Counted from the stretch's first letter, positions 1 through 9,242 are shown. The stretch is 64,000 nt of DNA from Sphingobacterium detergens (GCF_003610355.1 NZ_RAPY01000002.1:372001-436000); one strand, 5' to 3'. Notes: generated from the letters alone by a model not told the origin. Numbers and translations are program-made.

Positions 1-351
1 ATTCTTTTCCATATTGACAAATACCAACGTTGTCTCTCCTTGATTGAGTAACTCACCATTTTCGTTAAAAAGTTCATATTCAAAAATAATACGGACCGCA
101 GGTTTCTTACGAATCGTTACCCGGATCGTTATCAGATCATCATACTTACCCGGTTTGAGATATTTTGTTTTCAACTCTGTGACAGGGAGCATAACGCCCA
201 TTTCTTCCAGTTCTTTATAAGATATCCCTGTACTTCTCAGCATCTCAGTCCTTGCTATCTCATAAAAGGCAGCGTAATTGCCATAATAGACATAACCCAT
301 TTGGTCTGTTTCTGCATAGCGAACACGAATCTGATGGTCAAATACAAACAT
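1..351 (-). CDS. acyl-CoA thioesterase, hot-dog fold (YbgC/FadM type), partial
   Basis: Only the first 117 codons are present; the gene runs off the left edge of the window. The N-terminus reads as a 4-hydroxybenzoyl-CoA thioesterase-like hot-dog protein: an RVRYAETDQMG stretch around residues 8-18 holds the Asp typical of the active site of this family, followed by YYGNYAAFYE. Members hydrolyse acyl-CoA thioesters in the cytoplasm; the substrate cannot be told. The ATG overlaps the stop codon of mltG in the arrangement TAATG, so the two genes are probably translationally coupled. The family call is strong, the exact substrate unknown. Confidence 0.85.
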   Translation of the reverse strand, partial: MFVFDHQIRVRYAETDQMGYVYYGNYAAFYEIARTEMLRSTGISYKELEEMGVMLPVTELKTKYLKPGKYDDLITIRVTIRKKPAVRIIFEYELFNENGELLNQGETTLVFVNMEKN

Positions 352-1391
352 TATTTCTTGATATTTCTGGCGTCTAAGGCTTGTTGGAATTTTCGAGCAT
401 TCACTAGATGTTCTACTTCTGTTTTTGCAAAATTATGGTAACCTGAGAAATCATCCTTTGCACACATATAGATATAATCATGTTGCTTAAAATTCAGAAC
501 CGCATCAATAGCAGCGATACTCGGGATAGAAATAGGTCCCGGAGGCAAGCCTCTATAGATGTAGGTATTGTAAGGGTTATCCATTCTTAAATGCTTATTT
601 AAGACCCTTCTGATCGTAAAATCATTATTAGCAAAGATTACTGTTGGATCGGCTTGTAGGAGCATGCCTTTTTTTAGACGATTTAAATATAAGCCAGCGA
701 TCATGGGCATTTCGTCTTGGTGCAAAGCTTCCCCTTTAACGATGGAAGCCAATGTACTCACCTGTTGTGGAGTTAGGTTCAGTGCTTTTGCTTTAGCAAT
801 GCGATCTGCGTTCCAGAATTTTTTCCACTCATCATCAAAGCGGGCAATAACCTTTTCTGGACTCGTGTTCCAGTAAATTTCATAGGTATTTGGGATGAAA
901 ATTGAAATCAGGTTTTCTTTGGTAAATCCAAATTTTTGCGCTGTAGCTTCATCATTCAGTACTGCAATAAATTGTGCTGAATCAGCCTCAAAGCTTTTGC
1001 CCAATAATGCAGCCATATTTTCTTTTAGCCTTACATTGGCAAATCTAAATTTCACAGGTTCCTGATAGCCACCGATCAAGTTACCGATCAAACGTCGGTT
1101 GTTCATTCCGGGAGTTAATAAGTAGCGACCCGGTTTAACACTTTGTTCGTATTTTTTATATTGAGCAGCACGTTCGAATGAAGCGATATCATCCAAAAGA
1201 CTAGAGTCTTGAATCGATTTGAGGACATCTTCATACTTTGCACCCTCATGGATATAGAGGTATTTCTTCTCTCCAGAAACGTTTGAGGCAAAGAAAGCCT
1301 TATAAAATGTCCATGCAAAATACCCCCCAACAAGGATGACGATTAATGCAACAATTTTTAACCAACTTGGTATTCCTTTTTTATTTTCCAT
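351..1391 (-). CDS. mltG: endolytic transglycosylase MltG
   Basis: 346 aa, normal length for MltG (YceG-like). It cleaves nascent peptidoglycan glycan strands at the outer face of the inner membrane. A single N-terminal membrane anchor spans about residues 11-31, a LysM-like segment follows (about 41-115), and the catalytic domain fills the rest. The hallmark block ASIVKGEA contains the likely catalytic Glu221, followed by NRLKKGMLLQADPTVIF, the substrate-groove signature. The stop codon overlaps the start of the downstream thioesterase, so both are likely in one transcript. The start is the ATG directly before the charged-hydrophobic anchor; no alternative looks better. Confidence 0.95.
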   Translation of the reverse strand: MENKKGIPSWLKIVALIVILVGGYFAWTFYKAFFASNVSGEKKYLYIHEGAKYEDVLKSIQDSSLLDDIASFERAAQYKKYEQSVKPGRYLLTPGMNNRRLIGNLIGGYQEPVKFRFANVRLKENMAALLGKSFEADSAQFIAVLNDEATAQKFGFTKENLISIFIPNTYEIYWNTSPEKVIARFDDEWKKFWNADRIAKAKALNLTPQQVSTLASIVKGEALHQDEMPMIAGLYLNRLKKGMLLQADPTVIFANNDFTIRRVLNKHLRMDNPYNTYIYRGLPPGPISIPSIAAIDAVLNFKQHDYIYMCAKDDFSGYHNFAKTEVEHLVNARKFQQALDARNIKK

Positions 1392-1488
1392 CAGAATTAC
1401 TTTTTTATATCTGTGATAAAACCTTCACCGACATAGAACTCATCTTTTATACAAATGATTCATGGCTTACGAAGGTTTCATGATCGCT

Positions 1489-2460
1489 TTAGAAGCCTAG
1501 ACTATTTGCTTTATTTTCCTTTTTTTGTCCCGCTGTAGGCGCTGCATTTGAAGACTTGGCGGGAGGGGCGTTTGTTGTCGTTTTTGTCGTAGTAGCTGGC
1601 TTCGTCGCAACGGGTTTCGCAGCAGGTGGATTCGACTGAGTCGGAGTTACCTGGGGTTTGGGTACAGTTGTAGATCCTGGTGTACCTGTTGTCGGTGAAG
1701 GCGCTGTCAACGAAAGTGTCACGTCTATTTTGGCGCCTAAGCTCGTTAATCCCTTTTCTACCCCCGGAGATTGCACACTGATCACCGCTGTTGTTGTATC
1801 GGTTACGTTGGGATCGTAGGTTACTGTTCCCAAGCCAAGTCCGGCGCCAGAGAGGGCAAATTTAGCTTCGTTTAAAGGGAGTCCGATAAGATTCGGAATT
1901 TCAACTTCATTCGCTCCAAGACCATTGCCTAGGACAAGATCTATCCGTGAACCTTTTGGAATCATTCGACCATTTCGGATAGACTGACCCGCAAATTGGG
2001 CATCCAGAACAATATCTCTAGCAATATCAGCAACATAAGAAGTGTCACCTATTTTAAGATTATGATTTTTCAGGATAGCTGTTGCTTCAATCAGGGTCTT
2101 ATCTTTAATATTTGGGAAAGAGACTTCTGGAGCCACTTGAGTGATAATGGTCAGATAAATTGTTCGGCCAGATTTCACGTGAAATCCCTGCTCGGGATCT
2201 TGTTCGATCACCAGACCGGGTTTAGCATCCATCTGATAAACGGAGTCTATTTGATATTCTAATCCGGCATCCTCCAGGGCTTGGACGGCTGCGTTGATAT
2301 GGAGTCCCTTTATTTTTGGAACTGCAATAGATTCATCATGCTTAGTATATATTTTCAGCCCCACATATACGGCAAGAAATAGGCAGACTATCGCGATGAA
2401 TGCGGCAATGAGATTTTTTCTGAAGGTGGGTGTCTGAAGATATTGTACGACTTTGGACAT
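1489..2460 (-). CDS. PASTA domain membrane protein
   Basis: 323 aa from the ATG at 2460. A longer frame to a TTG at 2511 exists, but the ATG reading MSKVVQYLQTP fits the usual beginning of this Bacteroidota family and is preferred. One membrane helix lies at about residues 16-37, followed by three PASTA repeats (about 45-110, 112-182, 185-252) and a Pro/Thr/Ala-rich low-complexity tail. PASTA domains bind peptidoglycan-related ligands or act as spacers in cell-wall enzymes; no kinase or penicillin-binding domain is attached. Its divergent neighbour ddl and nearby mltG point to cell-wall work. Exact function is not known. Confidence 0.85.
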   Translation of the reverse strand: MSKVVQYLQTPTFRKNLIAAFIAIVCLFLAVYVGLKIYTKHDESIAVPKIKGLHINAAVQALEDAGLEYQIDSVYQMDAKPGLVIEQDPEQGFHVKSGRTIYLTIITQVAPEVSFPNIKDKTLIEATAILKNHNLKIGDTSYVADIARDIVLDAQFAGQSIRNGRMIPKGSRIDLVLGNGLGANEVEIPNLIGLPLNEAKFALSGAGLGLGTVTYDPNVTDTTTAVISVQSPGVEKGLTSLGAKIDVTLSLTAPSPTTGTPGSTTVPKPQVTPTQSNPPAAKPVATKPATTTKTTTNAPPAKSSNAAPTAGQKKENKANSLGF

Positions 2461-2544
2461 TACTGTGTTTGATAAAATGAATTCTGCATAGAACCGCAAT
2501 ATTGAAGCCAATTTTGCAGAATGGTTAAATAAAATTATTCCTCA

Positions 2545-2552
2545 CAAAATTA
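2545..2552 (-). promoter_or_regulatory. putative -7 promoter element, PASTA gene
   Basis: Minus-strand TAATTTTG matches TAnnTTTG. It lies 84 nt upstream of the chosen ATG, giving a leader of roughly 80 nt. No clear -33 TTG was found at the right distance, so this is a one-box match. Confidence 0.35.
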
Positions 2553-2576
2553 TTCGTTTTTCCGTGTATAGCAAAT

Positions 2577-2584
2577 TATATTTG
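2577..2584 (+). promoter_or_regulatory. putative -7 promoter element of ddl
   Basis: TATATTTG matches the Bacteroidota -7 consensus. It lies 21 nt upstream of the ATG at 2606 and inside the longer open frame that begins at 2564, which argues for the downstream start. No good -33 TTG is visible. Confidence 0.45.
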
Positions 2585-2605
2585 CTATTCGAATCGCTAA
2601 AATTT

Positions 2606-3616
2606 ATGAAAGCAAAAATAGCATTAATAACTGGAGGTTATACAGGGGAGGCCGAAGTTTCTTTTAAAAGTTCTGCCTTTGTCAATTCCCAACTCGATCA
2701 TGACAAATACGATGTGTACCTGATTACCATATCAAAAGACGCATGGTTTTATACAGATAAAGATGGACGGCAGTATCCGATCCTGCGCGAAAGCTTTACC
2801 TTGCCATTAAATGGAGAGACAATAAGTTTTGACTTAGCCTTTATTATGGTTCATGGCGTACCTGGAGAGGATGGAAGACTACAGAGTTACTTTGATTTGC
2901 TGGATATTCCTTATACTTCATGCGATGCACTGACCTCAGCTTTGACGATGAACAAGGGCTACACAAAGGCGATATTAAGTGATATTCCTGAATTGTATCT
3001 GGCCAAGTCTGTTTTATTATTTGAATCACAACGAGCGGAAGCAATCAGTACTGTAGAAAGTAACCTTTCCCTTCCATATTTTGTGAAGCCTAACGCTGGT
3101 GGAAGTAGTATCGGAATGACAAAGGTGAAAGAATCGGCTCAACTGCAGGAGGCTATTGACAAAGCATTCGATGCCGAGAATACTGGGAAGCAAGTGATCG
3201 TTGAAGAATTTGTGACTGGACGTGAGTTTTCCGAAGGGATTTTCCGTAATGCGAAAGGCGAATTGGTCGTGTTGCCTGCAACGGAAGTTCGGACAACACG
3301 TGAATTTTTTGATTTTGAAGCGAAATATATCCCTGGCTTGACTGAGGAAATTACACCAGCAGACCTGACGACGGAGCAGCAAGAACGTGCAGCTCGTATT
3401 CTGAAGGAAATTTATGTTAGGTTAAATTGCAAAGGCATGGTGCGCGTGGACTTTTTCCTTGAAAATGGTACCGATAAGTTTTACTTTATTGAGATCAATA
3501 CAATTCCTGGGCAGACAGCACAGAGTTTTATCCCACAGCAGGTGCGTGCCTTTGGTATGAAAGAGGGTGATTTCTATGGTGAATTGATCGAAAGTGCTTT
3601 ATTATCCGCTAAATAA
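2606..3616 (+). CDS. ddl: D-alanine--D-alanine ligase
   Basis: 336 aa from the ATG at 2606. It makes the D-Ala-D-Ala dipeptide for peptidoglycan from two D-alanines and ATP in the cytoplasm. The N-terminal part (KIALITGGYTGE) and the ATP-grasp domain are complete: the glycine loop KPNAGGSSIGM, the VEEFVTGREF segment, and the metal-binding block RVDFF...FIEINTIPG near the end. The open frame extends 14 codons upstream, but the preferred start gives the normal N-terminus and lies just after a -7 promoter match. It is transcribed away from the PASTA gene and ends at a strong shared hairpin. Confidence 0.95.
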   Translation: MKAKIALITGGYTGEAEVSFKSSAFVNSQLDHDKYDVYLITISKDAWFYTDKDGRQYPILRESFTLPLNGETISFDLAFIMVHGVPGEDGRLQSYFDLLDIPYTSCDALTSALTMNKGYTKAILSDIPELYLAKSVLLFESQRAEAISTVESNLSLPYFVKPNAGGSSIGMTKVKESAQLQEAIDKAFDAENTGKQVIVEEFVTGREFSEGIFRNAKGELVVLPATEVRTTREFFDFEAKYIPGLTEEITPADLTTEQQERAARILKEIYVRLNCKGMVRVDFFLENGTDKFYFIEINTIPGQTAQSFIPQQVRAFGMKEGDFYGELIESALLSAK

Positions 3617-3635
3617 AATAGATCATTTTTAACAC

Positions 3636-3667
3636 AAAGGGGCTTTCAAAAAATTGAAAGCCCCTTT
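3636..3667. terminator. bidirectional terminator between ddl and the serine hydrolase gene
   Basis: A 14-bp perfect stem (3636-3649 with 3654-3667, 4-nt loop) containing AAAGGGGCTTTC. A/T-rich flanks on both sides suit the two convergent genes. Confidence 0.85.
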
Positions 3668-3668
3668 G

Positions 3669-4913
3669 TTATTTTCTGAAATCAAACTTGGATAAATCAG
3701 GTTTGATTTTTTTTGTTCTCTTTAATTCCTCCTGATAGATAAGCTGTCCAATGTTTTTCAAAAATGGATAGGTAACCGCCTCATATTCATAAATACCGTC
3801 ATTATAAATACCGTTTTCATTAGACTGGACAACGACGGCAAGGAGAAACTCTACGCCATGTTCAAAATCTACAATATAAGCGTTATCAATATTATACCCA
3901 TAGGAGTCACCATACTTATTGAAAATACGGATATTGGGGTTTAGCTTTGCACTTTTTTCGCGTCCATAGAAAAGTAATTTGCTATATGTTGGCCAAAATT
4001 CTGTCGTATCATATTTTGGGAAATCCGATTCAAATGGATAACGTGACATATAATCATAGAGTAAGGTATAATCCTCTTTTTGTAAATTAAACCTGTCTTT
4101 GCTTTTGAATGCTTCTGGAAAAAGTAATTTCTTCAAGATCAGCTGTTGATCCGCTAGCGCATAAACGTTTAGCCCTTCAAAACTCCATGGTTCGTGGATG
4201 AGTTCATCTTTATCATTCATGTAACCTTTCCCTTGAAGTATATTGGCTAACTTGATATCATAGTCTTTGGGATCGAATTGTTCTTTTTGCTGGTAGATAA
4301 TATGGTCACCGTTATAGAAGGTGAAAGGATTAGTATGCTTAGCCCAGATTCCTTTGTCACCTATAGCAAGGCGGTTGACAATTCGACTGTACTTGGTGCC
4401 ATATTTTTTGAGTTTTGCATTTAGCTCAGCACGGCCAATAAATTCGAACAGCCTGTTTTGGGCATCATTGTCACTGGTCAATAATATTTTTTTTACATAC
4501 TGAGCAATTGACGGAAGACCATTAACTGCGGATTCATCCACGGATACTTTGGTCTGTTTTTCAAAAGCAGAGTCAATGCGCAGCGGAGTATCTTTTGTCA
4601 GCCCATTAATATGTAAATCATTGATTTTTTCCAGTGCCAAAATTGCGGTTGGCAGTTTCACGGTACTTGCCGGATAGAAATACCAATTGGGATTCAGTCG
4701 ATAACTATAAGACCTGAAGTGTGGGATATTGGATTCATCACGATCAATTTGAGTGTAGAGGATCTGCACTTCATTCCTTGTCGAATGATTTAATATTTGT
4801 TGGAATAGATCAGGGCGACTCTGAAGTAATTTTTCCAAGTATATGGTATCTATCTTTTGAGCATAAGTCTTGGACATCAGCATAATGAAAACAAGAGATA
4901 AATATTTCAACAT
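3669..4913 (-). CDS. serine hydrolase, class A beta-lactamase-like fold (secreted)
   Basis: 414 aa, longer than a classical class A beta-lactamase (about 290 aa). A signal peptide ends near residue 18 (SKTYAQ). The Ser-x-x-Lys active-site motif is STVK (Ser83, Lys86), an SDN motif sits at residues 147-149, and a late NKYGDSYG stretch stands where KTG/KSG is expected. These fit the penicillin-binding/beta-lactamase superfamily (Beta-lactamase2). The clear Glu166 omega-loop signature was not identified, so antibiotic hydrolysis should not be assumed. It begins 8 nt after folA and is probably cotranscribed with thyA-folA. Annotate as a serine hydrolase of unknown substrate. Confidence 0.8.
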   Translation of the reverse strand: MLKYLSLVFIMLMSKTYAQKIDTIYLEKLLQSRPDLFQQILNHSTRNEVQILYTQIDRDESNIPHFRSYSYRLNPNWYFYPASTVKLPTAILALEKINDLHINGLTKDTPLRIDSAFEKQTKVSVDESAVNGLPSIAQYVKKILLTSDNDAQNRLFEFIGRAELNAKLKKYGTKYSRIVNRLAIGDKGIWAKHTNPFTFYNGDHIIYQQKEQFDPKDYDIKLANILQGKGYMNDKDELIHEPWSFEGLNVYALADQQLILKKLLFPEAFKSKDRFNLQKEDYTLLYDYMSRYPFESDFPKYDTTEFWPTYSKLLFYGREKSAKLNPNIRIFNKYGDSYGYNIDNAYIVDFEHGVEFLLAVVVQSNENGIYNDGIYEYEAVTYPFLKNIGQLIYQEELKRTKKIKPDLSKFDFRK

Positions 4914-4921
4914 TCCAATAG

Positions 4922-5416
4922 TTATTTTCTTGTATACACTTCAAAGGTATAGTTGAATGCATGCTTATCATCTGCCTGATGTGGTTCCGCAGAAATCAGT
5001 TCCCATTCTTCCGATGATAGTTCGGGAAAAAACGCATCTCCCTGAATCGTTGTGTGTACACGTGTCAAAAGTACCTTGTTTGCCAATGGTAAAGCCTGTT
5101 GATAGATATTTGCTCCACCGATGATAAATACCTCACGCTCGTCGCGACAATATAAAAGAGCCTCCTGGATACTGTTGGCAACATCAATATCCTCTCCCTG
5201 AAAATTAGCATTACGTGTGATGACGATATTTCTTCGATCGGGCAATGCCTTACCGATGGCCTCAAAGGTTTTTCTGCCCATCAGGACAGAATGCTCAATG
5301 GTATTTCTTTTAAAATATTTAAAATCATTTGGTAAATGCCAAGGCATCTGATTATTGATGCCGATCGCATTGTTTTCCGAGGCAGCTACGATTAATGTGA
5401 TCGTTGGGTTACTCAT
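4922..5416 (-). CDS. folA: dihydrofolate reductase
   Basis: 164 aa, normal length. It reduces dihydrofolate to tetrahydrofolate with NADPH, recycling the dihydrofolate made by thymidylate synthase. Visible features are the N-terminal ITLIVAASENNAIG strand-loop, MPWHLPNDFKYFKRNT with the likely catalytic acid Asp31, the GRKTFEAIG cofactor segment, and IIGGANIYQQALP. It follows thyA by 71 nt and precedes the serine hydrolase by 8 nt, all on the minus strand, a common thyA-folA pairing. Confidence 0.96.
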   Translation of the reverse strand: MSNPTITLIVAASENNAIGINNQMPWHLPNDFKYFKRNTIEHSVLMGRKTFEAIGKALPDRRNIVITRNANFQGEDIDVANSIQEALLYCRDEREVFIIGGANIYQQALPLANKVLLTRVHTTIQGDAFFPELSSEEWELISAEPHQADDKHAFNYTFEVYTRK

Positions 5417-5487
5417 TTTTGTGTCGTGTAGATTAGTTCTGTTGTGTAAAGTGATGTTGTGCCTAGAAGAGCCTCCAAAAGGTTCTC

Positions 5488-6309
5488 CTAAACTGCAACA
5501 GGGGCTTTTATATGCGCATGTGATTCATAATTCAGCAATTCGAAATCTTCGAATTTGAAATCAAAAATATCTTTCACCTCTGGGTTTATCTTCATTTGTG
5601 GCAATGGCTTTGGATCACGGCTCAACTGTAGTTCCGTTTGTTCAAAGTGATTGCTATAGATATGTGCATCGCCCAATGTATGGATAAATTCAGCGGCTTC
5701 CATATCACAGACTTGTGCCACCATCATCGTCAACAGGGCATAAGAGGCAATATTGAAAGGAACACCTAAAAATATGTCGGCGCTACGTTGATAAAGCTGA
5801 CAGGATAATTGCGGCTTCATAATCCCTTTCTCAGGCTGTGCTGGTGCTACATAAAATTGAAAAAAAGCATGACAAGGAGGCAAAGCCATATTTTCGATTT
5901 CAGCAACATTCCATGCCGATACAATAATGCGACGGGAATCAGGTGAATTTTTCAGCTGGTTGATAACCTGTGTGATCTGATCGATATGACGACCATCAGG
6001 TGTTGGCCAAGAGCGCCATTGCGAGCCGTAGACAGGGCCTAGGTTCCCCTGTTCGTCAGCCCATTCGTCCCAGATACTCACGCCATTTTCTTTTAAATAC
6101 TGAATATTGGTTTCTCCTTTCAAAAACCAAATTAACTCATGAAGAATTGATCGCAAGTGCAATTTTTTTGTTGTTACTAGCGGAAATCCTTCCTGAAGGT
6201 TGAAACGCATCTGATATCCAAAGACACTTTTGGTACCTGTCCCGGTACGATCCGTTTTTACAACACCATTCGTATATACGTGTCTGAGTAAATCTAAATA
6301 TTGTTTCAT
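5488..6309 (-). CDS. thyA: thymidylate synthase
   Basis: 273 aa, slightly longer than E. coli ThyA (264 aa). It methylates dUMP to dTMP using methylene-tetrahydrofolate. The catalytic cysteine is Cys146 in [22 protein letters not shown] and the [18 protein letters not shown] block are typical for the dUMP and folate sites. The C-terminus ends KAPVAV, close to the conserved ...APVAI end of the family. First gene of a probable thyA-folA-hydrolase transcript. No clear TAnnTTTG promoter was seen in the 270-nt gap upstream. Confidence 0.97.
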   Translation of the reverse strand: MKQYLDLLRHVYTNGVVKTDRTGTGTKSVFGYQMRFNLQEGFPLVTTKKLHLRSILHELIWFLKGETNIQYLKENGVSIWDEWADEQGNLGPVYGSQWRSWPTPDGRHIDQITQVINQLKNSPDSRRIIVSAWNVAEIENMALPPCHAFFQFYVAPAQPEKGIMKPQLSCQLYQRSADIFLGVPFNIASYALLTMMVAQVCDMEAAEFIHTLGDAHIYSNHFEQTELQLSRDPKPLPQMKINPEVKDIFDFKFEDFELLNYESHAHIKAPVAV

Positions 6310-6576
6310 CTGTAAGTTTTATTTATTAAACGCTTAATATTTGAGGTTTGAATATGTATGTTCTGCTGCTTATATGATAGGTGTGTGCTTATTTAAATAG
6401 CCTTCTATATCAAAATTGCATTAAAACCATAGCCAATGGATGCTGTATCTGCCTTTAGCTATCAAATTTAAATCTTCTAGTGCATCCAACCTTTCAAGAT
6501 AGTCAAAACTAAGGAAAATCCTTATAACGAGAAAGTCAAAACTTAAAATGATAAGAGGGGTTACTGAAAAAAAATG

Positions 6577-6584
6577 TAATTTTG
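6577..6584 (+). promoter_or_regulatory. putative -7 promoter element of mtaB
   Basis: TAATTTTG, 9 nt upstream of the ATG at 6594, implies a very short or absent leader. It overlaps a TTG codon at 6582 that would otherwise extend the frame, so the ATG is the better start. Confidence 0.5.
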
Positions 6585-6593
6585 CAAAATATT

Positions 6594-7916
6594 ATGGAGA
6601 ATAAAAAAGTAGCTTTTTATACACTTGGATGTAAACTGAATTATTCGGAGACATCATCCATAGGACGTTTATTTAAGGATGCGGGCTATGATACAACAGC
6701 GTTCAATAGCCGTGCGGACGTCTATGTAATCAATACATGTTCTGTAACGGACAATGCTGACAAGAAGTGTAGAAAAGTGGTCAAAGAAGCTTTAAAGCAC
6801 TCTCCGAATGCCTATATTACCATTGTTGGTTGTTATGCCCAACTAAAACCAAAGGAAATCGCGGAGATTCCTGGTGTAGATATGGTATTGGGAGCTGCTG
6901 AGAAATTTAATATCATTGAACATATCAATGACTTGACCAAACAGGAAAAAACAATTGTTTATAACGGCCCGATTGATGAAACCAATCAATTTGTGTCCGC
7001 TTATTCCATAGGCGACCGTACGCGTACCTTTTTAAAAGTACAGGATGGATGTGACTATTCATGTACTTTCTGTACAATCCCTTTGGCACGTGGTGGAAGC
7101 CGTTCAGGAAAGATTGAAGAGATTGTCAAGCAAGCGGAAGAAATTGCTGCTTCGGGTGTAAAAGAAATCGTATTGACAGGGGTTAATATTGGTGATTTTG
7201 GTATTCGGGATGGGAAACGTGAAGACCGCTTCCTAGATTTGGTAAAAGCACTGGATGAAGTGGATGGTATCGATCGGATACGTATTTCTTCTATTGAACC
7301 TAATCTTCTTTCAAACGATATCATCGAATTTGTGGCACAATCCAAAAGATTTGTTCCGCATTTTCATATGCCATTACAGTCAGGAAATAACAAGATTTTG
7401 AGCTTGATGCGCCGGAGATATAAACGGGAGTTGTATACAGAGCGTGTGAAATTCATCAAGTCATTAATGCCGAACTGTTGTATAGGTGTTGACGTGATTG
7501 TTGGATTTCCAGGAGAAACGCGTGAGGACTTTATCGATACCTATAATTTTCTGAACGATATGGATATTTCCTATTTGCACGTTTTTACCTATTCGGAGCG
7601 TGAAAATACAATTGCGGCCCAAATGGAAGGAGCTGTACCGGGAGCACAACGTAGTGATAGAAGTAAGATGTTGCATATTCTTTCTGAGAAGAAACGTCGC
7701 GCTTTTTATGAATCACAGCTTGGAGCTCAGGGAGATGTCCTGTTCGAAGCAGATGAAAAAGACGGTTATATGCATGGTTTCTCCAAAAATTATGTCAAGG
7801 TGAGGACTTTGTATGATCCGTTATTGGTGAACGAGGTTGTACCAGTCAAATTTATGGAAGTAACAGATACCTGTGAAGTAGAAGTTGAGGAGGTTCCTGA
7901 AACATTAGCACATTAA
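6594..7916 (+). CDS. mtaB: tRNA (t6A37) methylthiotransferase MtaB
   Basis: 440 aa from the ATG at 6594. A radical-SAM enzyme that adds a methylthio group to t6A at position 37 of tRNAs. The N-terminal UPF0004 domain holds its three cluster cysteines Cys13 (LGCKLN), Cys49 (NTCSVT) and Cys80 (GCYAQ); the radical-SAM cluster is Cys153-Cys157-Cys160 in CDYSCTFC. A TRAM-like domain ends the protein. The GCKLN signature favours MtaB over MiaB or RimO. It stands alone, with its own promoter match and terminator. Confidence 0.94.
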   Translation: MENKKVAFYTLGCKLNYSETSSIGRLFKDAGYDTTAFNSRADVYVINTCSVTDNADKKCRKVVKEALKHSPNAYITIVGCYAQLKPKEIAEIPGVDMVLGAAEKFNIIEHINDLTKQEKTIVYNGPIDETNQFVSAYSIGDRTRTFLKVQDGCDYSCTFCTIPLARGGSRSGKIEEIVKQAEEIAASGVKEIVLTGVNIGDFGIRDGKREDRFLDLVKALDEVDGIDRIRISSIEPNLLSNDIIEFVAQSKRFVPHFHMPLQSGNNKILSLMRRRYKRELYTERVKFIKSLMPNCCIGVDVIVGFPGETREDFIDTYNFLNDMDISYLHVFTYSERENTIAAQMEGAVPGAQRSDRSKMLHILSEKKRRAFYESQLGAQGDVLFEADEKDGYMHGFSKNYVKVRTLYDPLLVNEVVPVKFMEVTDTCEVEVEEVPETLAH

Positions 7917-7940
7917 TTTTTTAAGAATTATACATTCATA

Positions 7941-7973
7941 AAAAGGGCAATCTTCTATAAGATTGCCCTTTTT
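7941..7973 (+). terminator. terminator of mtaB
   Basis: Stem 7941-7954 (AAAAGGGCAATCTT) pairs with 7959-7972, followed by T residues; 25 nt after the stop codon. Confidence 0.85.
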
Positions 7974-7989
7974 TACTAAAGAAAAGTTC

Positions 7990-8068
7990 CATTTCGAGAT
8001 CTTTCGATCCTAAGTGATATTCTATCCAATATGATTGTATAGAATATCTGAGATCGTGTTTTGAAATG
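7990..8068. repeat. long imperfect palindrome between mtaB and the EamA gene
   Basis: The core arms 8016-8030 and 8034-8048 pair at 14 of 15 positions around a 3-nt loop. Outer arms continue with gaps: CGATC near 8005 with GATCG near 8052, and CATTTCGA (7990) with TTGAAATG (8061). It has no T-run, so it is not a simple terminator. It may be a REP-like or miniature mobile element or a strong RNA structure in the 3' region of the convergent EamA transcript. Confidence 0.65.
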
Positions 8069-8079
8069 TACGCTTTTGA

Positions 8080-8976
8080 TTAGTGCGCACTGCTTTTTGC
8101 GGCATTTAACCAGATCACTGTACCTAAAATCAAAAGAACACCGATCCATTGTACCAACGAAACGGATTCATGTAATATAAAATAAGACATACAGGTTGCT
8201 ACAGGCAATTCTGCGGAACTTAATATTCCACCTAAAGAGAAGCCCGTTTTTGGTAAACCATAAGCGAATAGCAATGGTGGAATGACGGTGCCAAATAAAG
8301 ATAGAATCAGTCCAAAATGTAGAAAATTAGCATCAAATTGACCATTAAATAAATAGTTCGGTGGAAATAACGTGAAAATCAAAATACAGGAACCTGTTAC
8401 CATGATTGCACTTTTTTGTATTGGATGATAATCATTACCCACACGGCCATTCACGATCATAAAAACCGAATAAGCGGTAGCGGCCAGGAACCCAAATAAT
8501 AGACCTGTTAAGTTAAGATCCTCTAATCCTTTCTCAATGAGCCCTGTTGCCAATAATGTTGCAATCAATACGATACCAATACCGATCAAGTTGTTTTTTG
8601 ATGGTTTTGTTTTGAAAAAGATAAATTCAATAACCACACCAATCCATATATACTGCATCAGTAGGACAATTGCAAGAGATGCCGGAACCAACTGTACACA
8701 TTTATAGTATAAGACACTCACCAGACCCGTTGATGTGCCACTGATCAAGATTTTGATCCAAGATGATTTTTTAGTTGAAGATTGAAAGGTTTTCCCAGAA
8801 AATAGCTTGATCGCAATAAAGATAAGCCAAAGCATAAGCATGCCAAATAATACCTGAATCCCTGTTACCTCGCCTAAAGTAAGCCCCTGACCATATGCTT
8901 TTTTTACAAACGTTGATAGTATTCCAAAACTACTCGCACCTAAAAAGACGGCTAATGCACCTTTTAATTTTTCCAT
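8080..8976 (-). CDS. EamA-family (DMT) transporter
   Basis: 298 aa from the ATG at 8976; the frame extends two codons further to a TTG, which is less likely. About ten hydrophobic helices are arranged as two EamA repeats (about residues 5-140 and 155-295), the standard drug/metabolite transporter layout in the inner membrane. Features are an N-terminal GALAVFLGASSFGILSTF helix, PASLAIVLLMQYIW in the first repeat and ILSSAELPVATCMSYFILHE in the second. Substrate cannot be predicted. Convergent with mtaB; no operon partner. Confidence 0.88.
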   Translation of the reverse strand: MEKLKGALAVFLGASSFGILSTFVKKAYGQGLTLGEVTGIQVLFGMLMLWLIFIAIKLFSGKTFQSSTKKSSWIKILISGTSTGLVSVLYYKCVQLVPASLAIVLLMQYIWIGVVIEFIFFKTKPSKNNLIGIGIVLIATLLATGLIEKGLEDLNLTGLLFGFLAATAYSVFMIVNGRVGNDYHPIQKSAIMVTGSCILIFTLFPPNYLFNGQFDANFLHFGLILSLFGTVIPPLLFAYGLPKTGFSLGGILSSAELPVATCMSYFILHESVSLVQWIGVLLILGTVIWLNAAKSSAH

Positions 8977-9094
8977 TCTCAAATAAATTAGGCGGCAAAG
9001 TTACGATTTCTGAACAATTCTTTTTCTGATCCTTCGTTCTTGGTAGGGAAAAAGGATAGATCCGAAGCTATTGAGGATAGTTGAACTAAAAGCT

Positions 9095-9112
9095 TCAATC
9101 AATCAATCAATC
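9095..9112. repeat. TCAA microsatellite (4.5 copies)
   Basis: Tandem TCAA units in the intergenic region upstream of the NlpC/P60 gene. Short; possible slippage site with no assigned role. Confidence 0.6.
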
Positions 9113-9211
9113 TTAATTACTCAGTACTTGGAAATAATCCTTTATGACGAATAGCTTATCAATAAAATAGGAAGAATGAATAAATTGTTTTTTATGAAGG
9201 GAGCAAATAGG

Positions 9212-9242
9212 TTGTATATCAGGGGCAATTTATTTAAGTTTG
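9212..9242 (+). promoter_or_regulatory. TTG-N20-TAAGTTTG promoter of the NlpC/P60 gene (shared 31-bp type)
   Basis: TTG at 9212-9214 and TAAGTTTG at 9235-9242 with exactly 20 nt between. The spacer has a CAATTTATT tract next to the -7 box, very similar to the promoters at 16286-16316, 25797-25827 and 54530-54560. It lies inside the longer open frame starting at 9176, which makes the ATG at 9269 the likely start. Confidence 0.75.

Noticed and set aside
3669..4913. antibiotic-resistance beta-lactamase
   Set aside because: STVK and SDN motifs fit the superfamily, but the protein is long, a clear omega-loop Glu was not seen and the context is folate/cell-wall housekeeping.
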